Assembly: GCF_020379485.1 (NCBI RefSeq)
Contig: NC_063444.1
Location: 4,164,652 to 4,228,651, forward strand
Length of the DNA stretch: 64,000 nucleotides
Reading direction: 5' to 3'
DNA from: Brassica napus
Lineage: Eukaryota > Streptophyta > Magnoliopsida > Brassicales > Brassicaceae
Part shown: one piece after another, positions 55,095 through 64,000 of the stretch
Position numbering within the stretch: the stretch's first letter is position 1
How the letters are laid out: the number at the start of each line of letters is the position of its first letter
Made by a program: the position numbers and the translations under genes
The notes under the pieces: generated by a model
What the model was told of the DNA's origin: nothing
The model's input: only the letters and a program-made list of their open reading frames with translations
The model's database searches: none

Positions 55095-56327
55095 TGATAT
55101 CTTGCATATTTTCATTGTCTTATCCATTCACCCATGTGCATTTTGATCATATAGACTAGGATTTAGCCACATTTAGGTTGTATTTTGCATACATGAGTCT
55201 TTATCAGGTGTTGGAGTGCCACATGGAGTTCTTGGAGGCATTTGGGTGCATTTGGAGCTCAAAAGAAGTGTTTAAAGCGATCAACGGACGAGCAGCGCAC
55301 CAGAGCGACCTCACCGGAGCGACGCTGTGAAGTCGCTGTGACACACATCCCGGAGCGACCTGGCCAGAGCGACATGGAGAGGTCGCTCGCGTTTCTATCG
55401 TGAGACACCCCTCTCAGAGCGACTTGCCAGAGCGACGCTCCGAGGTCGCTCGCGTTACGAAGCCTGAAGCGACCTCTCAGAGCGACCCACTGAGGTCGCT
55501 CCCAAAGGCTGGAGCGACTTGCCAGAGCGATGCTCTAAGGTCGCTCGCGACTTCTTTGGATTCAGTTTTCATTGCTTTGATCTTGTGTTCTTGTTGATTT
55601 CTTGTCTATTTCTCTACATGATTAATCTGAAATCCAATATGAGTTTAAGAGGAATCATGGAGATTAGTGAGTAATCACTTTTTGAATTCATGGGTTAGGG
55701 AGATTAAGGGTGATTAGGTTAGTTCTAGGATGTTTTAGTGTATATCATTCTTGTTCCTTGCTAGTAGAGTATTCATAATGCATCTTCTGAGTTGGTCACT
55801 CAAAAGTTGATCAATAGGCATTTCCCACCCAAAAGGTGTTTGATGAAATGCCTGAGACAACTCTCATAGGCTTTTAGTATACTTTGCCAAAGACATTTGT
55901 TGTTAAAGGTGCTAAGATAGCTAATAGACTTGTTAGTAATGATTGCTTTCACATTATTCAACCAAAGACATTTGATGTTTGAGATATGTTAGCAAATGAG
56001 CATTCATCTAGACATAGAGCTTGCTTAGAATTGTGTCTAGGTTTAAGGTCGATAGTTTGATTGATCATTTGTCATCCTTAGTTCGATACTTGATCACCCA
56101 AGGGCTAATCCCTATGCCCATGAGTTCTCTTTTCCCTTAGTCAAGAAAGTATCATTCTGTAATTGCTTTCTTGTATTAGTAGTAGTCTAAAACTCATCTA
56201 AATCATTGGTTGCACTTAGATTAAGTGAGTACTTGCATTCTCGGTGCTTTGATATCCCTCAGAACTGGTTCGACAATCATTTATACTACAACATTTGTCT
56301 TAGGAGCCTTGAAAACTTCTAACATCA
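55095..56327 (+). repeat. Athila-like 5' LTR
   Basis: 1233 bp, TG...CA. Contains the AGCGACC minisatellite (next entry). The 3' quarter has CACTCAAAAGTTGATC and GGCATTTCCC type sequence without any open frame of note. Confidence 0.75.
55301..55555. repeat. AGCGAC / GTCGCT minisatellite in the LTR
   Basis: Four to five imperfect units of about 60 bp, each with CAGAGCGAC(T/C)T, a second AGCGAC, then GAGGTCGCTCGCG. AGCGACCTC and its complement GAGGTCGCT alternate, so each unit can form a hairpin. It is strikingly GC-rich for this region. Confidence 0.8.
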
Positions 56328-56330
56328 AAT

Positions 56331-56343
56331 TGGCGCCGTTGCC
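56331..56343 (+). promoter_or_regulatory. primer-binding site, tRNA-Asp type
   Basis: TGGCGCCGTTGCC three bases after the LTR end; the same primer site is used by Arabidopsis Athila elements. Confidence 0.85.
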
Positions 56344-56455
56344 AAATTCTGAGTAGATTTGAACATTGAGATTTAGTCACTTACTTGAGACTAAGTCATT
56401 TTTATTTTTTTTCTTACTGATTCTTCTTCTTCACATACCTTTAACTTTCAGGTGT

Positions 56456-57970
56456 ATGAACTTGAGGAGCAGGGGTCTATCAAACCTAGTTCCAATAGTA
56501 GCAGATATCAGAGCTTTAGAGAGAGAGTGTGTTAGAGCTAGAAGAGAAGAAGAACAACAAGCCCACTTGCAGCGATTGGATATTGATATGGCAGATCCAC
56601 CGCAAGGGGCAGATCCACCGCAAGGGGCAGAACACCAACCGCGGGCAGCTCGACCCGTTGGTACTTATGACCGGCCCAACATTCACTGTCGTAGACTGGG
56701 AATCCGAGCACCGGCTGTGGCAGCCAACAACTTTGAGGTCAAGTCAGGACTCCTCAACGTGATCGAGAACAACAAATATCATGGCTTGGCTTTAGAGGAC
56801 CCATTCGATCACTTGGACAGGTTCGACAGCTACTGTGGGTTGTCAAAAACCAATGGTGTGTCAGAGGATGCCTTAAAGCTGAAGTTATTCCCTTTTTCTT
56901 TGGGGGATAAGGCGCGTCGGTGGGAGAAGTCTCTACCCAGCGACTCTATCACCACTTGGGATGACTGCAAGAAAGCATTCTTGGAGAAGTTTTTCTCTAC
57001 TTCAAGAACTGTTAAGCTGAGAAATGAGATTTCCAGCTTTCAACAAAAGAACTTGAAAGGCTTCAATGAAGCCTGGGAGAGATTCAAGGGCTACCAAGCT
57101 CAATGCCCACACCATGGTTTCTCTAAAGAGAGCTTGCTGAGCATTCTACCGTGGTGCTCTTCCTAAGTACATGGCCAGACTGGATACAGCTAGCAATGTG
57201 TTCTTCTTGGGGAGAACTGAGGAAGATGCAGAGGAGCTAGTTGACAACATGGTCAAGAGTGATGCAGTCTACAGTGGAGACCACGACAGAGGCAGTCGAA
57301 CAGATGATAAGCAGACGAGGAAAGAGTTGAAAGCTCTACAGGATAAGATAGACATCCTCATTGCTGATTAAGCCACCCAAGAGCAGCTGCACTTTGTTGG
57401 TAACCCAAGCCAAGAGACACCACATGTTGTCCATGAGGTTGAGGGTTTGGAAGGTCAGGAAGAGTTGTGTTTCATCAACAACAATGGTAGCTGGTACAAA
57501 AAAGAGCCTAACTTTCAGTACAACAACTACCAACAGAAATCCTACCCCAACAACCAACAGAGTGGTTATCCACCTAAAAACAACCAGCAAGGCAGCTATC
57601 AGCCTCAGCAAAACCCCTCGTCTGGTTCCTCTGCTCCTCAAGAGAGCAGCATTAATACCTTACTGAAACAAATCTTGGAGTCTCAGACTAGAAGTGAGAA
57701 GCATGTTGGTTATGAGTTAAATAACCTTCACTCCAAGATTGATGGGAGCTACAATGAGCTCAACAACAAATTCTCACATCTTGCTTCTACAGTCAAGAAT
57801 TTAGAGAATCAGTTTGCTTCCATGAACACTCACCAGAATCGCCAGCAAGGATCTTTACTTGGAAAATCTGACCAAAATCCCAAGGTGGCCAAAGCTATCA
57901 CCCTTAGGAGTGGTAAGCAGTTACCTCCTACAACCCTCACCAGGGATGCTGAGAAACTAGGTGAGGAGGT
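56456..57970 (+). pseudogene. gag: Athila-like gag, frameshifted
   Basis: The ATG at 56456 follows a TTTCAG-like acceptor. A Retrotrans_gag domain is clear (LKLKLFPFSLGDKARRWEKS, WDDCKKAFLEKFFSTSRT, FKGYQAQCPHHGF). The frame breaks near 57150 (the expected ALPKYMARLD continues in another frame), and a stop interrupts it again at 57369. The rest (57372-57970) is Gln/Asn-rich followed by a coiled-coil region and AKAITLRSGKQLP, ending where the CACTA element enters. A short duplication ADPPQG occurs twice near 56590-56625. Confidence 0.85.
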
Positions 57971-57989
57971 CACTACAAGAAAACACAAA

Positions 57990-58410
57990 TTTAACGACGG
58001 CCAAAATCGTCGTTATTTCCTCGGAAAGGAAGGCTTACGAGGAAATGGCGATGAAAGGCGTTTCGTCGTTATATGATTGTCGTAAGAGAAGATTCGTCGC
58101 CATTTCCTCGTTAATTAGCGAGGTTATATTTTCCTCGTAAAGAAGAATTAAGTTTTCGTCGTAAAGACCACGTGGGGTTTCCACGTAACGCGGTCGTTGT
58201 GCTTCCTCGTAAGAAACTCGTAAATGATTCGTCGTAAAAGACACGCAAAAACCTCTAAATAAATTCGTCGTAATAAAAACGTAAGAAACACGAAAATAAT
58301 TCGTCGTAAAAGAATCGTAACTAAATCCACGTAAAATCCTCGATAATTGTTCCTCGATATTTCGTCGTTAATTTTCCTCGTTAATACATCGGGAATTAGC
58401 GACGAAATTA
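57990..58410. repeat. CACTA subterminal repeats
   Basis: Many copies of TTCGTCGTAA, CGTAAGAAA(C) and CCTCGTTAATT in both orientations, the expected docking sites for a TnpA-type protein. Confidence 0.8.
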
Positions 58411-58583
58411 CTTTGTTTTCTATTTACTGAATTTATAAATAAAAATTATATTTATTTAATTTATTAATAAAATTTTGATTGAAATTAAATCGAATAGGAA
58501 AAATTTTTTTGGCCGAATTAAAATGAAATTATATAATATATAAATAAGTTTTGAATTTTAAAATACAATAACAAAAAAAAAAA

Positions 58584-60506
58584 CTAATGCTGCATTGCCG
58601 CGTCGTAGAATTCCTCGCTCCTTCTCGAGAGATCTTCCTCGTTGACTTGCACGGATGTCTCGCCTGGAATGGGGTTTTGTTGTCTCATGGTCCTGAACAT
58701 GGCCTCCCATTCCGGATTTGTGGCCGCTATGACGTCCAAGAAGTTCTCGAGACCAGTCATACGAGCTGTGAACGACGATTTTGTCGAGGCCAACTCGTTT
58801 TGTGTCGACGACAGCTGATGTTGTGTCGTCTCCAACACGTCGCGCAGCTGAGAGACTTCATCATCCCGTCTCTGGCCATAAGAGGAAGTCGCTCTCGGAA
58901 CATCGTTGACGGAACCAATCCCCAACACACGTCCCTTTTTTTAGGAGCGACCTTAAAAAACAATAAAATATATATTAAAATTTAAATTTTAAAGTAAAAT
59001 GGAATTAATAAAAAATTTATATAAAATTTACCTCCTCGTAAATTCTATCCACTTCTATTGTGGATAAGACGACGGGTAATCCGTCGGCGGACTCCTGCGC
59101 CAGCTGGGTCTCACGCTCGTCAATACGAGCTGCCACATCATTGTAGATCTTCTCAGACCTCTCATCTACAAATGCGCCCGCCTTGTTTTTGTGGGTCCGA
59201 TCGAAAAGTTCCATAAGAGTCGGTAAACGTCCCAACTCCTTGGCCTAAAAATAGTTAAGAAAGTTTTTATTATATATATATATATATATATATTAAAAAT
59301 CAAATAGTTAAATATTTAAATTACGTACCATTTCCAAACGGACGCGGGCGTGTGGTTTTTGGCCCGTACTATGTTGCATCGCCCTGTGGCCATGCTCATC
59401 TACCGAGTTACGGGAGGCGGAGCAAGACTGGGCGACTCTCATGGCATCAGGATCCCTCCAGTAACGGATGAGGCCATCCCACACGTCCGTGGTGATGGTT
59501 GAGGGTTTACCCCGCTCATAGCCCTTCACGATCCAGTCACCCTTCCAGTTGGAGACCGTGTCCAACAAACGTTTCTTCCCCTTGTCGATAAACTCTTTCC
59601 GCACCTTCTCAGTGACCCCCATGGACCAATTAAATTTTTGCTGCAAAAAAAAAACATTAATAATTAGTTTAGAAAAATAAAATTTAAAAAAATATAAATC
59701 AGGAATAAATTGTAAAAACTTACAGCGTAAATCTTGAACCACGTCCTTCTGATGTAGATCGGAGTGGATTTCCAGTTGGGATGTGCCATGGAGAAGTAAC
59801 CTTTAATCGTCTCGGTTACTTCTGTTGCAAGGCAGTTATCAACCCCAAACCTGGAAAAAAAAAACAAATTCAAAGTTTTAAATATTTATTAAAGTCACAA
59901 ATGAATTTTAAAAAATAAATGTAACATACATACCAAAGAGTTCCTTCAGGTCGGTCGGGGTCTATGATCGGTAAGCCTTCTCTGCCTGGCAAACCGAGAA
60001 TGTCCTCAACAGTGTACTGAGAGTAAGGACAACTCGCTGGCACCATCAAATCAGCATGAACCTGATGGACGGACATCTGAGGAGGCACATGAGGAGCTGG
60101 CATCGGAGGAGGAGCTACCGGAGGAGGCACATGAGGAACTGATGGCGATGCCGTAGAAGAAGGCGAGACTCTCTGAGAAGATTGAGTCTCGGGGACGGTC
60201 TCCTGCTGACCCGAAAAACCAGGAGCTGAAGAAGAACCGGGAAGTGAAGACGGGTCTAACCGACTACCCGGTGGACCGAACATCTGCGAGTAGTGAGCAC
60301 TACGCTGGTGCCTACGAATAGTCTGCAAAATTTAAATTTCTAAATTAAAGTCAAGAGTAAATAAAAAATTATGAACAGTATTAACTACGTAATTAATAAA
60401 ATGAGGAAACCTAAATTTTGTAAACTAATTTCGTAAACTAAATTCCCTAAACTAACCACCTAATCTAAATTCCCTAAACTACTTAGAGAGGAAAGAGAGT
60501 TACCAT
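58584..60506 (-). CDS. TnpA-like protein (Transposase_24)
   Basis: Accessory transposase of the CACTA element that would bind subterminal repeats. Probable exons: 60506-60504 (start codon alone, then GTAACT), 60322-59934, 59850-59724, 59640-59329, 59244-59032 and about 58949-58584. Visible: Pro/Ser-rich N-terminus, [72 protein letters not shown] (the Transposase_24 core), [18 protein letters not shown], and a coiled coil ([20 protein letters not shown]). The join to the last exon is doubtful: a run of seven A near 58936-58942 puts the coiled-coil frame out of register with the best acceptor, so this copy may carry a one-base slip. Confidence 0.78.
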
Positions 60507-60587
60507 GTTGAGAGGAAATGGAGAGGCTCTAGAGAGGAATTAGAGAGGAAATGAAGAGGGCTGCGGTTTCGCCTATATATAGGATTA

Positions 60588-60875
60588 GTGTTCGTCGACA
60601 ATTCGTCGCAAAATAACGAGGAAAGACAGAGGCCCGTCTTTCGTTTTGTCGCAAGGCCCAAGCAAATTAACGAGGATATACAGAGGCCCGTGTTTTATTT
60701 AACGTCGTTCTTGCGACGATTTTTGTTTTATCATCGATTTTACGTGGGCCCGTCTTTTGTTTCGTCGCAAGGCCCAAGCAAATTAACGAGGATATACAGA
60801 GGCCCGTGTTTTATTTAACGTCGTTCTTGCGACGATTTTTGTTTTTATCATCGATTTTACGTGCAAATAGCGAGG
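60588..60875. repeat. internal CGTCG / AACGAGG repeat array
   Basis: A 120-bp unit (TTTCGTCGCAAGGCCCAAGC, then AATTAACGAGGATATACAGA, then GTCGTTCTTGCGACG) is repeated almost exactly twice, at about 60635 and 60758. It lies just upstream of the TnpA-like gene and resembles the subterminal repeats although it is internal. Confidence 0.8.
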
Positions 60876-61364
60876 CTTTTTTGCTAACCCCTAAAATTTT
60901 AAACCCCAAACCTCAAACCCTATCTTTCTTATCTCCAAACCTCAAACCCTATCTTCCTTATATTTCTTATCTTATACTTCATATATTTCTAACCCTTTAA
61001 CTTCAATATATATATTTTTTTGAATTTGAAAGGTTTAATACGTTGGAAAACAATTTTACAAATTTTGAATTTGACATATCACACAACAAATCAAACACAC
61101 TCTACAAATCATATATGAAAGGTTTAAAAACATAAAAAAAAGAGAAGAAGATATTTGAATACAAATGATGTAGATTTATGTGGGCTACACTTACGTATCT
61201 CGTCATATGTGTTTCCAATATCTTTCTTCTCTTTTTTTTTTAAGTTTATATAAAATTGAAAATTAATTTTTTTTTAGTTTATATGAAGTAGGATGGGGAG
61301 TTTTAGGGTTTGCACATTTGGGGTTTAGGGATTTGGGTTTCATTTTAGTTTAGGGTTTATATTT

Positions 61365-61620
61365 ACCGACGAATTAACGACGAAAAGTAAAATAAAAAAG
61401 CTAACCTCGCTCATTCCACGTAAGTTAACGAGGCTCTTACGACGTTTTAGTCTTACGTGGAATAAGCGAGGTCCGCTTTTTTAATTATAAATCGTCTCTT
61501 ATTCCACGTAAGTTAACGAGGCTCTTACGACGTTTACTGTTACCGTGGAATATGCGAGGTAATGTATTATAAATCGTCGTAAAATTCCCGTGAGATAACG
61601 TGGAAAGTACGACGACTGTC
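61365..61620. repeat. second internal CACTA-type repeat block
   Basis: TTCCACGTAAGTTAACGAGG followed by CTCTTACGACGTTT occurs twice (about 61416 and 61503), with further GCGAGGT and CGTCGTAAAA motifs. It lies between the Tnp2-like and TnpA-like genes. Confidence 0.8.
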
Positions 61621-61852
61621 TCTAAACCCCTAAAACGAAACCCCAAATCCCAAACCACATCTTCTTTATCTTCTACTTCATATATCAAACACTTCTATCC
61701 TTTAACCTCAAGCAATTCATTCTAATCCAAACCGAAAATTATAAAAACACAATTCCTTTACTTATAATTAATGTCGATATCTTATTTATAAATAAACTCC
61801 CATTATCTTTAATTATATATAATAAATCAAACTCATACAAATATGAAATACA

Positions 61853-64000
61853 TTAATCGGATTCATCGACATTCTCGTCATCACTTGAAACATCATCATT
61901 TACATGAAACTCGTCTTCAACAGCTTCCTCCGTGGGATCTTCGGTAAGATCTTCATACTCGTGATTATGCGGATCAATGAGAAGGATGTCATCAATTTCT
62001 TGTTCAGGTTCATGAACTTCATTTATTTGTTCTTCTTGCAATGGTGGTTCTTCTCCTACGATGATTCGTCCTCGAGGTGTAACTTTGATCACGGCTAACC
62101 AATTTATACCCGACTCTCTCATCCGTGGGTATGGAAGGAAGCTAACTTGGTCTGCTTGTGAAGCTAAGATGAAGGGCTCGAATTTGTTGTACCTCCGGCC
62201 ACCGTTGACATCTACTACACCGAATTTGTTCAACCGAACACCTCTATTGACGACGGGGTCGAACCATTCACACTTGAAGAGGACGCATTTTAGCTTCAAT
62301 ATCCCTGGGAATTCGACTTCAATAATCTCCGTCAAGATTCCGTAGAAATCTGTTTCTCCTTTCACACAAATTCCATAGTTACTGGTTGCCCGCTGTTTAC
62401 CATACTCATATGTGTGAAAAGTATAGCCTCGTGTGAAATACATCTGTGATGTGGTGACCTTTACAAGTGGAGATTGAATTACTTCGTGTAACCACTTAGG
62501 ATAATCTGCATCGTCGTCATAATCAACCTATTTAAAAATAAAAAGAACGTTGAAATACAAATCATTCATGTATGAAAATTTTAAAAGTATTTGATTAATA
62601 CCTGATTCTTCAACCACTTAACAAAGTGTTGATCTTTTCTTTTGTCTACGTCACTTGTGGATATACCAGGAAATGTTTCTTCGACTTGTGAAACAAACAT
62701 GCTGTAAATTCACATTTTACATGAATTAATCTCTCTCAATTATATAATGTATACTCAATTTAAGTTACCTTTCAAAATAACGCATCAATGGATCCTCGCA
62801 ATTGAGTAGAATATAGGTGTGTGCACTATGAGCGTCTTCTTCACTCGACCACCAAACCTGTTTTGATTTCCCACCAAGTCGTCCAATCTGGCTAAAGATT
62901 TCTGGAACACCAACAACTGCATATGTGGGCGCAACGCCACCATCATCATATCTTCTTGGAGCTCTTCTTCGTGTACGTACTTTTGACGCAAAGTAGTACG
63001 ATGTGAAGTGAGAAACTTCTTCTGTCAAACTTCCAGCAATTATAGAACCTTCAACTTTGGCGAGGTTCTTTGCTTTTCCCTTCAAATATTTCATGGCTCG
63101 CTCGTACTGATACATCCATCCGTAATGTACCGGTCCACGAAGCAATGCCTCATATGGGAGGTGGATAGCTAGATGCTCCATCACGTCAAAAAAGCCTGGA
63201 GGAAATATCTTCTCCAAGTTGCACAATAAGATAGGAATGTTCTCCTGAAGCTGTTCTACGACTTCTTCTTTAAGAGTGCGTGTGCTCAAATCCCTGAAAA
63301 ATGCTCCAATGCCTATTCCAAAAACAATTAAACACATTGTTAGTCAAATACTATTATTGTAAACTAAACCAATTTAATATTATTGTCCTATTGTAAACTA
63401 CCTGCAAGTGCTTCATGTACGTTTGTTGGAAGTAGCTCCGCAAATGCAAATGGCAGAAGTCGTTGCATAAAGACATGACAATCATGACTCTTCATCCCGG
63501 AGAACTTTTGACCCTTTTCAACACATCTTGAAAGATTTGAAACATACCCATCAGGGAACTTCACTTCTGATGCCACCCAATTGAACAAAACCGACTTTTT
63601 TTCTGAAGACAATCTAAAAATTGGAACGGGAACTTGGCCATTGCTTTTTATATGTAACTCACTTCTTGAGCAAATATCCGGCAAGTCCAACCTCGATTTT
63701 ATGTTGTCTTTTGTCTTCCCTGGGACATTCAATATTGTATTCATGATGTTCTCAAAGAAATTCTTCTCTATATGCATCACATCAAGGTTGTGGCGCAGAA
63801 GGAGATCCTTCCAATATGGTAACTCCCAAAATATACTCTTCTTGTGCCAGTTGTGATGAACACCGTAAGAATCAGGCATATTACGAGGGACATGCCAATT
63901 ACCACCCCAGCGAACTGTTTCGTTAGCTCCGTAGTAGTCGATTTGCGCTTCAATTTGTTCTCCAGTTAGATATGGAGGAGGAGTGTCTCTCACAACCTTT
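61853..64000 (-). CDS. Tnp2-like CACTA transposase, 5' part outside window
   Basis: Catalytic transposase of the CACTA (En/Spm) superfamily, minus strand, entering from beyond 64000. Exons: >64000-63402, 63312-62769, 62701-62602, 62527-61853, all GT-AG and in phase. Visible from the N-terminal side: SIFWELPYWKDLLLRHNLDV then MHIEKNFFENIMNTILN (Transposase_21/tnp2), KSHDCHVFMQRLLPFAF, IPILLCNLEKIFPPGFFDVM and MEHLAIHLPYEALLRGPVHY (DUF4218), then QMYFTRGYTFHTYEYGKQR and LKCVLFKCEWFDP (DUF4216). The protein ends in a very acidic tail (DDVSSDDENVDESD). No stop or frameshift is visible here, so it may be active. Confidence 0.9.

Larger units (their letters stand above)
55095..57970 (+). mobile_element. 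Athila-like LTR retrotransposon, left part
   Basis: LTR at 55095-56327 (TGATATCTT to AACATCA), a primer site TGGCGCCGTTGCC at 56331 and a gag frame from 56456. The 3' part is cut off by the CACTA transposon at 57971, whose far end lies outside the window, so the second LTR and target duplication cannot be checked. The tRNA-Asp-type primer site and the gag motif AKAITLRSGKQLP place it in the Athila lineage. Confidence 0.85.
57971..64000 (-). mobile_element. autonomous-type CACTA transposon, runs past the window
   Basis: Starts CACTACAAGAAAACAC at 57971, directly inside the Athila gag (preceding bases GGT are the candidate target duplication). It is followed by dense CGTCGTAA / CGACGAA subterminal repeats to about 58410. 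Minus-strand genes for a TnpA-like (Transposase_24) and a Tnp2-like transposase follow, so 57971 is the 3' end of the element. The other end lies beyond 64000. Confidence 0.88.

Overview
This is plant nuclear DNA, almost certainly from a Brassica genome. Coding regions are split by GT-AG introns, intergenic DNA is AT-rich, and the gene series matches, from memory and unchecked by alignment, the order of Arabidopsis thaliana chromosome 4 around At4g30970-At4g31100. Several Arabidopsis neighbours are missing (for example the At4g30990 and At4g31010 positions). That fits a fractionated Brassica subgenome. The number and kind of transposons (chromovirus, Athila-like, CACTA with CACTACAAGAAA ends, Helitron, hAT, Harbinger-type MITEs) fits as well.

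Left part (1-13.5 kb): a relic of a PPR gene and a tRNA-Arg half lie beside a wall-associated-kinase-like (WAKL) gene. The WAKL gene is broken inside its kinase activation segment by a chromovirus LTR retrotransposon (3648-12986, TSD GTACG). That element is itself broken by a non-autonomous LTR element on the opposite strand (5153-9050, TSD GAACT). Both have nearly or fully identical LTRs, so both insertions are young.

Gene-rich part (14-42 kb): ERF015-like AP2/ERF factor (-), plastid octanoyltransferase LIP2p (-), the CemA-like chloroplast envelope protein DLDG1 (+, divergent from LIP2p across 400 bp), an ABHD17-like alpha/beta hydrolase (+), calmodulin-binding protein CBP60f (-), NKS1/DUF1068 (-), a serine carboxypeptidase of family S28 (-), a purple-acid-phosphatase-like protein without visible metal ligands (-), and the root-hair bHLH factor LRL2 (+). 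Exon limits were worked out by hand from splice sites and reading frame, and every multi-exon CDS closes in frame. A 2.2 kb Helitron, a 0.6 kb hAT element and MITEs sit between genes; a foldback element with telomere-like repeats sits in CBP60f intron 4.

Right part (43-64 kb): a 2.7 kb non-autonomous CACTA element with TSD CTT, then the MIR156B locus on the minus strand with mature miR156 and its star visible. Beyond about 50 kb come AT-rich DNA, a decayed Harbinger transposase, a duplicated segment, and an Athila-like retrotransposon (LTR, tRNA-Asp-type PBS, broken gag). An apparently autonomous CACTA transposon starts at 57971 and runs off the window, with TnpA-like and Tnp2-like genes on the minus strand.

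The host genes are not an operon; each has its own promoter. No new defence or metabolic system is visible. The most notable content is the nested-transposon knockout of the WAKL kinase, the complete ends of several transposons, and the MIR156B locus at the edge of the transposon-rich zone.
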